Shown one piece after another: positions 7,089 to 15,283 of a stretch of 64,000 bases of DNA (its first letter is position 1; each line of letters opens with the position of its first letter). This DNA is from DFXE01 sp032054765 (GTDB lineage: Bacteria; Bacteroidota; Bacteroidia; Bacteroidales; Tannerellaceae), in assembly GCA_032054765.1 (NCBI GenBank), contig DAMBSC010000019.1:26965-90964 (forward strand), in the 5' to 3' direction. The notes below the pieces were generated by a model, which was given only the letters and a program-made list of their open reading frames with translations, was not told the DNA's origin and did not search any database. The translations under genes were made by a program, and so were the position numbers.

Positions 7089-8600
7089 ATGAAAAAACTT
7101 AATTTTATTTTCATTATCTCTTTACTTCTTTCCGCTTCATGTACTCAGGATTATGAAGATATGTCAGGTATATCAACAAAAACCTACGACGAAATTGTGG
7201 AAATTAAAAATATTCTGGAACTAAGATCTTTATCAGGTACACAAGGCCAAAAGATAAAACTCTTGGGATATTATTCTAAAAACGACAAGGAAGCTGTAGA
7301 GTATATTTTCCAGGAAGGAAATTATGAGGATAATGGTGGTTCGATTATTATACCTTACAATAATCCGAATGGAGCTTGGATAACAAACATTCACGGGTTT
7401 GTATCTATCAAGCATTATGGAGCTGTTGGGGATACAATTACAAACAATACTGAAATAATAAACAATTGTATTATAAATCATGACTCTGTCCGGATACCTG
7501 AAGGCGTTTTTCGAACAAACACGATTCAAGCAAAATCAAATCTAACGATTGAGGGAGAAGGAGAATTGAGACTAATTAATACAATGCAAACCCATTTATT
7601 CTCTATAATCGATTTAGAAAATATTGTTATAAGAAATATCAGACTGAATGGTAATCATGAAGTTGATTTGACTCAGGAGCCAATTCATAGTTTTGGCGTC
7701 AATCTAAGAGGAAAATCAAAAAATATTAATATAGAAAATGTAAGTTTTAAAAATTTTGGAAAAGATGCTATCTACATCAATGAATCTAATATAGGCGATG
7801 GGAAATATCCTGAATCAATATATATAAATAATTGTAAAATAGAATATTCTCAACGACATGGAATAGCCATAATTTCTGCCAAAGATGTTTTTATTGATAA
7901 TTGTGATATACAATATTGCAAATTGAATTGCATTGACATTGAACCTAACACAGGTAGTACATTAATAGATGAAATATATGTTAGGCAATCTAAACTTGAT
8001 AGAAAGTATATTGGAGATAATGCCACAATACAATGCTCATTAGGAGATATACAAAATAATCCTTCAATCTATAAAAACATATATTTGATCGGCAATACAG
8101 TCACAAACAAAATCAGGAATAAAGGATTTCAAAACACCTTCGCAATAGATAACACTATCACATACATCCATTATGGTATTTCCGATTTCTCTGTGATTCG
8201 TGACAATACCCTGTATTATAACAAAACAACAGAATTAAGAGAGAATACTACAGGAGGTATTATGACATCTTTAGATAGTACTCTCATTGAAAACAATAAT
8301 ATATTTGGAGCTTCCTATAATGGCATCGTACTATATGAATCTTCACATTGTCGCATTAACAATAATATAATAAAAGATTTTGGTCAACTACAAAGTGGTA
8401 GTAGTAAATCTGCAGGAATATACATAGTGCGAGAAGGTAATAATAATAGAATGATAGGAAATCACATTTCAAATTCGATAGCGGAAACCTCATACGGCAT
8501 TAGCGGTAGTAAAAGTTCCGGTAATATTATTAAAGATAACACTTTTAATGTTTCTGTAAAATATGTATTAAATTTTTCTAATCAGGAATATGTTGAATAA
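7089..8600 (+). CDS. Surface lipoprotein with pectate-lyase-like beta-helix (copy 2)
   Basis: This 503-residue protein is a tandem paralogue of the preceding gene and has the same order of parts. It has a signal peptide with lipobox (LSASC, Cys at about 19), an N-terminal module (LRSLSGTQGQKIKLLGYYS, then GGSIIIPYNNPNGAWITNI), the beta-helix entry VSIKHYGAVGDTITNNTEII, then parallel beta-helix repeats. The C-terminal stretch (AETSYGISGSKSSGN and IIKDNTFNVSVKYVLNF) is almost the same in both copies, while the mid-helix surface differs more. This pattern fits duplication followed by divergence of the binding face. A terminator separates the two genes, so each is probably transcribed on its own. 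The substrate is unknown. Confidence 0.75.
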   Translation: MKKLNFIFIISLLLSASCTQDYEDMSGISTKTYDEIVEIKNILELRSLSGTQGQKIKLLGYYSKNDKEAVEYIFQEGNYEDNGGSIIIPYNNPNGAWITNIHGFVSIKHYGAVGDTITNNTEIINNCIINHDSVRIPEGVFRTNTIQAKSNLTIEGEGELRLINTMQTHLFSIIDLENIVIRNIRLNGNHEVDLTQEPIHSFGVNLRGKSKNINIENVSFKNFGKDAIYINESNIGDGKYPESIYINNCKIEYSQRHGIAIISAKDVFIDNCDIQYCKLNCIDIEPNTGSTLIDEIYVRQSKLDRKYIGDNATIQCSLGDIQNNPSIYKNIYLIGNTVTNKIRNKGFQNTFAIDNTITYIHYGISDFSVIRDNTLYYNKTTELRENTTGGIMTSLDSTLIENNNIFGASYNGIVLYESSHCRINNNIIKDFGQLQSGSSKSAGIYIVREGNNNRMIGNHISNSIAETSYGISGSKSSGNIIKDNTFNVSVKYVLNFSNQEYVE

Positions 8601-8634
8601 ATGTGAAATTCTTTTATTTTATTACTGGATTTGG

Positions 8635-8664
8635 TTTATCATCATGCCACTTTTCTTACCTTTG
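8635..8664 (+). promoter_or_regulatory. Promoter for eno
   Basis: TACCTTTG at 8657-8664 matches TAnnTTTG, with TTTA at 8635-8638 placed 18 nt upstream. The -33 region reads GTTTATCAT, identical to that of the gdhA promoter. The start codon lies 37 nt downstream. Confidence 0.6.
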
Positions 8665-8700
8665 TGCTCTCGTAACTACTATTTTATTAATATATAATTT

Positions 8701-9990
8701 ATGGAAATCGTAAAAGTATTAGGAAGAGAGATCTTGGATTCTCGTGGTAATCCTACTGTAGAAGTAGATGTGTTGTTAGAATCAGGTGCATTTGGACGTG
8801 CTGCTGTTCCTTCCGGAGCATCAACCGGAGAAAATGAGGCCATCGAATTACGTGACGGAGATAAAAAACGTTATGGAGGTAAGGGTGTTTTGAAAGCAGT
8901 TGAAAACGTAAACAAAGTGATAGCTCCTGCTCTTATGGGAATGAGCGCTTTAAACCAACGTGAGATCGATAAAAAATTATTGGAATTAGATGGTACAAAG
9001 ACCAAATCTAATTTAGGTGCTAATGCTATGTTGGGAGTTTCTTTGGCTGTAGCTAAAGCTGCCGCTAACTATCTGGATTTACCACTTTATCGTTATATTG
9101 GTGGAACTAATGCGTATGTAATGCCGGTTCCTATGATGAACATTATTAATGGCGGATCTCACTCGGATGCTCCTATTGCTTTCCAGGAATTTATGATTCG
9201 TCCGGTTGGTGCTAAAAGCTTCCGTGAAGGACTACGTATGGGTGCTGAAGTATTCCATGCATTGAAAAAAGTGCTACATGATCGCGGTTTAAGTACAGCT
9301 GTTGGTGATGAAGGTGGTTTTGCTCCTACGTTAGAAGGAACGGAAGACGCTTTAAATTCTATCCTTAGTGCCATTAAAGCTGCCGGATACGAACCGGGGA
9401 AAGATGTAACTATCGCTTTAGACTGCGCAGCCTCTGAATTCTATGATAAAAAAGGAACTTACGATTACACAAAGTTCGAAGGAGAAAAGGGAGCAAAACG
9501 CTCTGCATCCGAACAGGTTACCTACCTTTCTGAACTTGTTTCCAAGTTCCCTATCGACTCAATTGAAGATGGCATGGATGAAGGAGATTGGGAAGGATGG
9601 AAAATGCTGACTGATGCTATCGGTTCAAAATGCCAGTTGGTAGGTGACGATTTATTCGTAACTAACGTTGAATTCCTGAAGAAAGGAATCGAAAGCGGTT
9701 GCGGAAACTCTATCCTGATTAAAGTAAACCAAATCGGGACTTTGACAGAAACGTTGGACGCTATTGAAATGGCACATCGTAATGGGTATACTTCTGTAAC
9801 TTCTCATCGTTCAGGAGAAACTGAAGATGCTACGATTGCTGATATTGCTGTTGCCACTAATTCCGGTCAAATCAAGACAGGTTCATTAAGCCGTTCTGAT
9901 CGTATGGCAAAATACAACCAATTATTACGCATAGAAGAAGAATTGGGTAGTTTAGCTGTATATGGCTATAAGAAATACACAAAAAAATAA
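8701..9990 (+). CDS. eno: Enolase (phosphopyruvate hydratase)
   Basis: The 429-residue cytoplasmic enzyme converts 2-phosphoglycerate to phosphoenolpyruvate in glycolysis. Visible signatures are GREILDSRGNPTVEVDV at the N-terminus, SGASTGENEA at about 40, the catalytic GDEGGFAPTL at about 205, the enolase signature ILIKVNQIGTLTET at about 338, and SHRSGETEDATIAD at about 365. The length is standard and the frame is intact. It is a single-gene unit with its own promoter (8635-8664) and a strong terminator (10020-10049). It lies between the beta-helix lipoproteins and the capsule locus and has no apparent functional link to either. Confidence 0.97.
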   Translation: MEIVKVLGREILDSRGNPTVEVDVLLESGAFGRAAVPSGASTGENEAIELRDGDKKRYGGKGVLKAVENVNKVIAPALMGMSALNQREIDKKLLELDGTKTKSNLGANAMLGVSLAVAKAAANYLDLPLYRYIGGTNAYVMPVPMMNIINGGSHSDAPIAFQEFMIRPVGAKSFREGLRMGAEVFHALKKVLHDRGLSTAVGDEGGFAPTLEGTEDALNSILSAIKAAGYEPGKDVTIALDCAASEFYDKKGTYDYTKFEGEKGAKRSASEQVTYLSELVSKFPIDSIEDGMDEGDWEGWKMLTDAIGSKCQLVGDDLFVTNVEFLKKGIESGCGNSILIKVNQIGTLTETLDAIEMAHRNGYTSVTSHRSGETEDATIADIAVATNSGQIKTGSLSRSDRMAKYNQLLRIEEELGSLAVYGYKKYTKK

Positions 9991-10019
9991 ATTCTGAGAA
10001 GAGAAAATCAGAATCTTGA

Positions 10020-10049
10020 AAAGGAAAATCCGTAACAGGATTTTCCTTT
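10020..10049 (+). terminator. Terminator of eno
   Basis: A perfect 12-bp stem (AAAGGAAAATCC with GGATTTTCCTTT, 10020-10031 and 10038-10049) encloses a 6-nt loop and is followed by an AT-rich run. Confidence 0.75.
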
Positions 10050-10080
10050 ATTATTAGTTTCTTCCAACATCTTACCACAA

Positions 10081-10512
10081 AAAGTTTATTTTCAATATCA
10101 CCAATATCACTTCCCGTTTATACCTTTGATAATCAACTAACAAAGAGTGATATTGCTCCCTTATTTTAATATCACTTTATCTTTTATTTATATCACCAAA
10201 AAACCATCTACACTTCTTCACAAAATCATTAAAACATTTTATTATAACCACTTATATGCTTTTCAAGAAGCATTAAAAAAACTTCTATATCCTTTTACGA
10301 ATAGCTCCCGTCCCATTAAAAATTTGGAGGAGTGTAAAATAAATTCGGACGGGACCTATATATATTTGCATGCGTCCGAATCGGAAGATCAACCAAGACA
10401 ATTTTAGTGATGTTGTTGTGATATTAAAATCGGAATATAATATCACCATTTATTGATTGATTATCAAAGGTATAAACGGGAAGTGATATTGGTGATATTG
10501 AAAATAAACTTT
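10081..10512. repeat. 432-bp element bounded by 56-bp perfect inverted repeats
   Basis: Arms 10081-10136 and 10457-10512 are perfect reverse complements over 56 bp. The similarity continues inward imperfectly: GTGATATT and AATATCAC pairs at 10147/10168 on the left and 10418/10439 on the right are spaced alike. The octamer GTGATATT therefore occurs eight times in both orientations. The central part holds a TATATTTG box (10361-10368) facing the capsule genes, inside a 9-bp stem ATTCGGACG/CGTCCGAAT. No transposase is present, and no target-site duplication is obvious at the outer edges. It may be an invertible segment or a MITE. Confidence 0.85.
10361..10368 (+). promoter_or_regulatory. -7-like box inside the inverted-repeat element
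   Basis: TATATTTG matches TAnnTTTG and points toward the capsule locus in the present orientation. No convincing -33 TTTG lies 18-20 nt upstream, so promoter activity is uncertain. Confidence 0.3.
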
Positions 10513-10588
10513 CATGTCTAATAAATGCTAAAGCTGTCATTTATGACAAAAAAAAAAACCACGAATGATACTTGTTGAAAAATATTAT

Positions 10589-10596
10589 TATATTTG
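10589..10596 (+). promoter_or_regulatory. -7 box of the probable capsule locus promoter
   Basis: TATATTTG followed by C matches the Bacteroidetes -7 consensus. It lies outside the inverted-repeat element, about 240 nt before the first capsule gene. The -33 region is weak (CTTG at 10571-10574 gives a spacer of only 14 nt). The resulting leader would contain the hairpin at 10688-10731. Confidence 0.5.
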
Positions 10597-10687
10597 CAAC
10601 ACGAAAAGGGAAAAATTAGGGAGAATTATATTACATATTTATAAAAAAGAATTTTCCTTTAATATTTAAGTTCCTAACTTATTTAAG

Positions 10688-10731
10688 AAACGAACAATAC
10701 AATCAATTATTGATTGTGCTGTTCGTTTTTT
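10688..10731 (+). terminator. Leader hairpin/attenuator ahead of the capsule genes
   Basis: A stem of about 19 pairs with one mismatch and one wobble (AAACGAACA at 10688 pairing with TGTTCGTTT ending 10728) is followed by T residues and a second T-run. It lies about 90 nt after the -7 box at 10589 and about 107 nt before the first start codon. It would stop most transcripts unless relieved. Upstream, AGGGAAAAATT at about 10608 and AATTTTCCTTT at about 10652 can form a competing stem. Confidence 0.55.
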
Positions 10732-10838
10732 GTTTTTTATGCATTTGAACAATTTAATAGAATCAGTGACTTTTATGGGAGTGACGAACTTTGTCGCGGA
10801 TTTATATCAAATACTTTATAACAGAACTCGTTCATTCA

Positions 10839-11909
10839 ATGTCAAATAAAATTCTACAGGATATAGTTGCTTTATTACGAATTGCTTTAAAATTTTCCAA
10901 AGCAAAAGATGAATCTCATCTTTTCAATCAAGAAACTGATTGGAAGGCTATTTATACATTATCTCAACAACAAGGGATTCTGGCTCTAACTTTCACTGGA
11001 GCAATGCAATTACCTTTTGAAAAACAACCTCCACGCAAATTAAAAATTAATTGGGGAGTGAATGTCGAATTAATTAAAGATCGTAATAAATATCATCAAG
11101 CCATAGTTTGTGAACTGGGGAGATTATTTGAGGAACAGGGAATTCGTATGTTACTATTAAAAGGAAGAAATGTGGCATCGATGTATCCTGATCCACTTTT
11201 GCGGGAAGAATGCGATATCGATATATATCTTTTGAATGATAATGAAAAGGGCAGTCAAATAATAAAAGATATTGGTATTCATCCATGTCATACCTCAGAA
11301 AAACATCACACATTTCTTTATAAAGGAGTTCAGGTAGAGTACCATTACAATTTCTTAAACTCGCATAAATATAACTCCGACCGTATTTTGAAATCTTATT
11401 TATCAGATATTCTCACTCAAGAATGTGTTCAGAAAAAAGATTATTATTATACTCCATCTCCTAATTTCAATGGTGTTTTTCTATTCAGACACTCGGTTAC
11501 ACATCTGAATGCAAAAAATATAAATTTACGCTTCTTATGTGATTGGGCTTGCTTCCTTTCAAAGTATGGAGATCAACTGGAATATGAAAAGATAAAACAA
11601 ATACTATCAAAAGTTTCGCTATCAAACCTCTTAGAGACATTCATTTTTCTATGTATTCATCTGTTTGGGCTTCAATTAGGAGAGGTTTTCTCTCAAATAA
11701 AAAATACGGGATTGGAACAAACTATTATCACTACTATATTAAAGAAAGAAGAAACCTGTATACAAAAAGGTATTTTTTCACAAATTAAACGTAGATATAA
11801 TAGTTTTATCGAAACACAAAAACTTCATAAATTATTATATGATCAATATAATTGGGAAAATATCCGATTTATCCTGCTTTCCAAGTTATTAAAAGCTAAT
11901 AGGTTTTAA
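10839..11909 (+). CDS. Nucleotidyltransferase family protein (NTP_transf_5 type)
   Basis: The frame is open from a TTG at 10791, but the ATG at 10839 (MSNKILQDIVALL) is the better start and gives 356 residues. The central motif LLLKGRNVASMYPDPLLREE followed by CDIDIYL (about residues 107-133) matches the NTP_transf_5 pattern LKG...YPDP..R..DiDl, in which the aspartates bind metal. Family members occur in polysaccharide loci and in lasso-peptide clusters, where a related protein glycosylates phosphorylated peptides. Here it is the first gene of the capsule locus, 18 kb upstream of an HPr-kinase-like and PqqD-like gene set that usually accompanies it. Its substrate is unknown, and a role in either capsule or peptide modification is possible. 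Confidence 0.75.
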   Translation: MSNKILQDIVALLRIALKFSKAKDESHLFNQETDWKAIYTLSQQQGILALTFTGAMQLPFEKQPPRKLKINWGVNVELIKDRNKYHQAIVCELGRLFEEQGIRMLLLKGRNVASMYPDPLLREECDIDIYLLNDNEKGSQIIKDIGIHPCHTSEKHHTFLYKGVQVEYHYNFLNSHKYNSDRILKSYLSDILTQECVQKKDYYYTPSPNFNGVFLFRHSVTHLNAKNINLRFLCDWACFLSKYGDQLEYEKIKQILSKVSLSNLLETFIFLCIHLFGLQLGEVFSQIKNTGLEQTIITTILKKEETCIQKGIFSQIKRRYNSFIETQKLHKLLYDQYNWENIRFILLSKLLKANRF

Positions 11910-11947
11910 TTCAATATAGAATAAATTAACCTAGTCTATCCAGCATT

Positions 11948-13969
11948 ATGATAAAACAACTTTTACATCAGATAATACAAACAAAATACTTTAACAGATG
12001 GGTGATTTTTTTTTCTGATCTCTTCTTCTCTATCTGTTGTACATTATTTTCTTTATTTATAACAAGTAGATTGTTAATTTCCGAATATCAGTTAACAGAC
12101 ATTCTTTATAACAAAATCTTATTTACCATTTTTGTATTATCTGCTCTTAGCGGAGCTTTAAGTTTTTTTTGCTTACAAACATATAAAGGGATTATTAGAC
12201 ACGCTTCATTTATCGAGGCCGGTCGATTAGGTATTGCCGCTTTAATAAAAGTAATTTTACTCATTTTATCTGTTTATCTTATCACGGGTATAAGAAATAT
12301 TGACATTCTATTTATTAGCGGATTATTCGATCTCCTATTTACTTTTTTTATCTTGATATTTATACGTGTAATACTCATTTCCACGTTTAATTATATATTA
12401 AATAATGTATTAAACGGATTTCAGGATAAAGAAAACTTACTCATCTTCGATTCGGGATTAAAAAGCTTCGCCATACTAGGAACATATCTTTCAAATCTTG
12501 AACAGACCTACAGGGTTAAAGGATTTATACGTTTTGGATCGGGTAATCAACTAAGAATTAATAACCAAACTGTTTATTCTATTTATGATCATAAAAGTTT
12601 TAATCGATTGATCAATCGCTTTTTTATTAAAGCCATTCTGTTTCCGGATGACAAAACTGTCAGGAAAGAAAGTGAACGTTTTGTTCGATTTTGCGAGAAA
12701 AAGAAAGTACGTATGTTGATTATGCCGAAGATTGATGAAATAAAAGATCATAAAATTAAATACTGTAACCTACCCGAAGTTCGTATTGAAGACTTATTAA
12801 ATAGAGAAGAAATAAAAATCAAGATGACGGATATCGCTGTTTCTTTAAAGGAAAAAGTAGTACTAGTAACCGGAGCTGCCGGTTCAATAGGAAGTGAACT
12901 ATGCCGGCAATTATGTCGTTTCAAACTAAAAGAGCTTATCCTCCTTGACAATGCGGAAACTCCAATGTATAATATTAATCTTGAAATTACAGAAAATTTT
13001 CCAGATAAACAATGTACGGCTGTGCTCGGGGATGTCCGTAATCATAACAAGATGGAAAACGTCTTTAAAAAATTCCATCCCGATGTAGTTTTTCATGCGG
13101 CAGCATATAAACATGTCCCTATTATGGAAGAACACCCCTGTGAAGCTGTTGTCACAAATGTATGCGGTACAATGACTGTCGCTGATATGGCAGTCAAATA
13201 TGGGACAGACAAATTCATAATGATCTCTTCAGATAAAGCGGTAAATCCTTCGAATGTAATGGGAGCTTCGAAACGGCTTGCAGAGATATACGTACAAAGC
13301 CTGGGATTGGCTATTGCCAAAGGAGAGTATGTAGGGAAGACACGTTTTGTTACTACTCGCTTCGGAAATGTGCTGGGTAGCAATGGTTCTGTTATACCTC
13401 GTTTCCATGCTCAATTAGCAAAAGGGGGACCAATAACAGTCACTCATCCGGATATCATCCGTTATTTTATGACGATTCCCGAAGCTTGCCGCCTTGTACT
13501 TGAAGCCGCCTGTATGGGTGCTGAAAATGAAATATATGTATTCGACATGGGAACTCCCGTGAAAATTGCAGATATGGCACGTCGAATGATAGAATTGGCC
13601 GGTTTTGGGCCGGGGAAAGATATAGAGATAGAATATACGGGTCTTCGTCCCGGAGAAAAATTATATGAAGAACTTTTAGCAACAAAAGAGAATACACTTC
13701 CAACATATAACGAAAAAATATTCAGGGCACAAGTTCAGGGATACGAGTATAAACAGATATTACCTCAAATGAAGGAACTATGTGAAACAGCAAAAAATAT
13801 TGATCTAATGGAAACTGTCCGGTTGATGAAAACAATTGTTCCGGAGTTCAAAAGTCAGCAATCTTTTTATGAGTGTCTCGACAAACAAATAATAACAAAC
13901 GAAAACAATTATCAGGCAACTGAAGTAGCGATTAGTAATTTTTTGAAAAAAAAGAAGAGATCATCCTAA
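11948..13969 (+). CDS. Membrane-bound NDP-sugar 4,6-dehydratase (CapD/WbpM type)
   Basis: The 673-residue protein has four N-terminal membrane helices (about residues 15-150), a first nucleotide-binding region and a second Rossmann domain starting VVLVTGAAGSIGSELCRQL at about 305. The catalytic segment SSDKAVNPSNVMGASKRLAE at about 425-445 shows Met in place of the usual Tyr, the SMK arrangement known from WbpM-like enzymes. Such proteins remove water from UDP-GlcNAc to give a 4-keto-6-deoxy sugar, the first step toward QuiNAc, FucNAc or diamino sugars. A DegT aminotransferase and hexapeptide acyltransferases later in the locus could use that product. The exact sugar is inferred. Confidence 0.88.
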   Translation: MIKQLLHQIIQTKYFNRWVIFFSDLFFSICCTLFSLFITSRLLISEYQLTDILYNKILFTIFVLSALSGALSFFCLQTYKGIIRHASFIEAGRLGIAALIKVILLILSVYLITGIRNIDILFISGLFDLLFTFFILIFIRVILISTFNYILNNVLNGFQDKENLLIFDSGLKSFAILGTYLSNLEQTYRVKGFIRFGSGNQLRINNQTVYSIYDHKSFNRLINRFFIKAILFPDDKTVRKESERFVRFCEKKKVRMLIMPKIDEIKDHKIKYCNLPEVRIEDLLNREEIKIKMTDIAVSLKEKVVLVTGAAGSIGSELCRQLCRFKLKELILLDNAETPMYNINLEITENFPDKQCTAVLGDVRNHNKMENVFKKFHPDVVFHAAAYKHVPIMEEHPCEAVVTNVCGTMTVADMAVKYGTDKFIMISSDKAVNPSNVMGASKRLAEIYVQSLGLAIAKGEYVGKTRFVTTRFGNVLGSNGSVIPRFHAQLAKGGPITVTHPDIIRYFMTIPEACRLVLEAACMGAENEIYVFDMGTPVKIADMARRMIELAGFGPGKDIEIEYTGLRPGEKLYEELLATKENTLPTYNEKIFRAQVQGYEYKQILPQMKELCETAKNIDLMETVRLMKTIVPEFKSQQSFYECLDKQIITNENNYQATEVAISNFLKKKKRSS

Positions 13970-14011
13970 AACTTCATGTACCTTAGTGGTCAATATAGAA
14001 ATTTCTGAAAA

Positions 14012-15283
14012 TTGGAATCAAAAGATATTAAAATAGCAGTAATAGGGTTAGGATACGTGGGATTACCGCTTGCCCGACTATTTTCAACTAAATATCCAAC
14101 CATCGGATTTGATATTAATCAATCACGGGTGGATGCTTTAATGAATGGCCATGATACAACGTTGGAAATAGAAGATAAGTTGCTTCAGGAAGCTATTCAA
14201 AATGGTTTTATATGTACTTCTGATAAGGAAGCTATCCGTGATTGTAATTTCTATATAGTTACAGTACCTACTCCGGTAGATTCAAATAATAATCCGGATT
14301 TAACACCTTTGCTCAAAGCCAGTCAAACAGTAGGTGATATTATTTCTAAAGGAAATATAGTGGTATATGAATCGACGGTCTATCCCGGAGCAACAGAAGA
14401 AGAATGCATTCCGATAATTGAAAAAATATCAGGTCTGCTCTTTAATAAGGACTTCTATGCTGGTTATAGTCCGGAGCGTATCAATCCCGGAGATAAAGAG
14501 CATACCATTGAAAAGATAAAAAAAGTGACCTCCGGATCTACTCCTGTTATCGGAAAGTATATTGATGGAATATATGCGTCGGTTATAACTGCCGGTACGC
14601 ATTTGGCTCCATCAATAAAAGTGGCAGAAGCGGCAAAAGTGATAGAAAATGCTCAACGTGACATAAATATTGCATTCATTAACGAACTGTCGAAAATATT
14701 TAACCGGATGGATGTAGACACACAAGATGTTTTGGCCGCCGCCTCTACTAAATGGAACTTTTTACCTTTCAAATCCGGATTAGTTGGAGGGCATTGTATC
14801 GGGGTGGATCCATACTATCTGGCACAATGTGCCCAGCGTCATGGGTATCATCCGGAAATCATTTTAGCAGGGCGGCGTCTAAACGACGGGATGGGAGAAT
14901 ATGTAGCTGGAGAAGTTGTTAAATTAATGCTAAAAAAAGGAAAAACAGTACCCAATGCTAGTATTTTGATATTAGGAATTACATTTAAAGAAAATTGTCC
15001 TGATGTTCGTAATACAAAAGTAGTCGATATCATTAAGGCATTAAACGAATACCACACAAATGTAACCGTCTGCGACCCTTGGGCGAAACCCGAAGAAGTA
15101 AAAATAGAATATGGACTCGAAATCAACAATTGCCTTCCGGATCAAAAGTTTGATGCCATCATTCTCGCCGTAGCCCACAACACTTTCAAAAATTGTGATA
15201 TCACTAAATTCAAAAAAGAAAACGCTATTATTTACGATGTAAAAAGCTGTCTGGATCGTGAGGTAATTGATGGAAGATTATAG
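14012..15283 (+). CDS. UDP-N-acetylhexosamine 6-dehydrogenase (TviB/WbpO-like)
   Basis: The 423-residue cytoplasmic enzyme oxidises a UDP-HexNAc at C6 to a uronic acid using NAD. The N-terminal Rossmann motif IAVIGLGYVGLPLA begins at residue 7. The catalytic cysteine lies in LVGGHCIGVDPYYLAQ at about 258-272. The C-terminal UDP-binding domain includes ILILGITFKENCPDVRNTK at about 318. The start appears to be TTG, because no ATG lies in frame before the NAD motif. The gene overlaps the following epimerase by 14 nt. The pair resembles tviB/tviC of Vi antigen synthesis, so UDP-GalNAcA or UDP-GlcNAcA is the likely product. That assignment is inferred. Confidence 0.88.
   Translation: MESKDIKIAVIGLGYVGLPLARLFSTKYPTIGFDINQSRVDALMNGHDTTLEIEDKLLQEAIQNGFICTSDKEAIRDCNFYIVTVPTPVDSNNNPDLTPLLKASQTVGDIISKGNIVVYESTVYPGATEEECIPIIEKISGLLFNKDFYAGYSPERINPGDKEHTIEKIKKVTSGSTPVIGKYIDGIYASVITAGTHLAPSIKVAEAAKVIENAQRDINIAFINELSKIFNRMDVDTQDVLAAASTKWNFLPFKSGLVGGHCIGVDPYYLAQCAQRHGYHPEIILAGRRLNDGMGEYVAGEVVKLMLKKGKTVPNASILILGITFKENCPDVRNTKVVDIIKALNEYHTNVTVCDPWAKPEEVKIEYGLEINNCLPDQKFDAIILAVAHNTFKNCDITKFKKENAIIYDVKSCLDREVIDGRL

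Larger units (their letters stand above)
10513..10838 (+). other. Non-coding leader region of the capsule locus
   Basis: These 326 bases lie between the inverted-repeat element and the first capsule gene. They hold the -7 box at 10589-10596 and the terminator-like hairpin at 10688-10731. No upxY- or upxZ-type gene, tRNA or small conserved ORF is seen. Confidence 0.6.

Noticed and set aside
10147..10407. 86-codon open frame inside the inverted-repeat element
   Set aside because: It starts at a GTG that is part of the repeated GTGATATT octamer, has no recognisable motif and spans the internal hairpins. It is probably not a gene.
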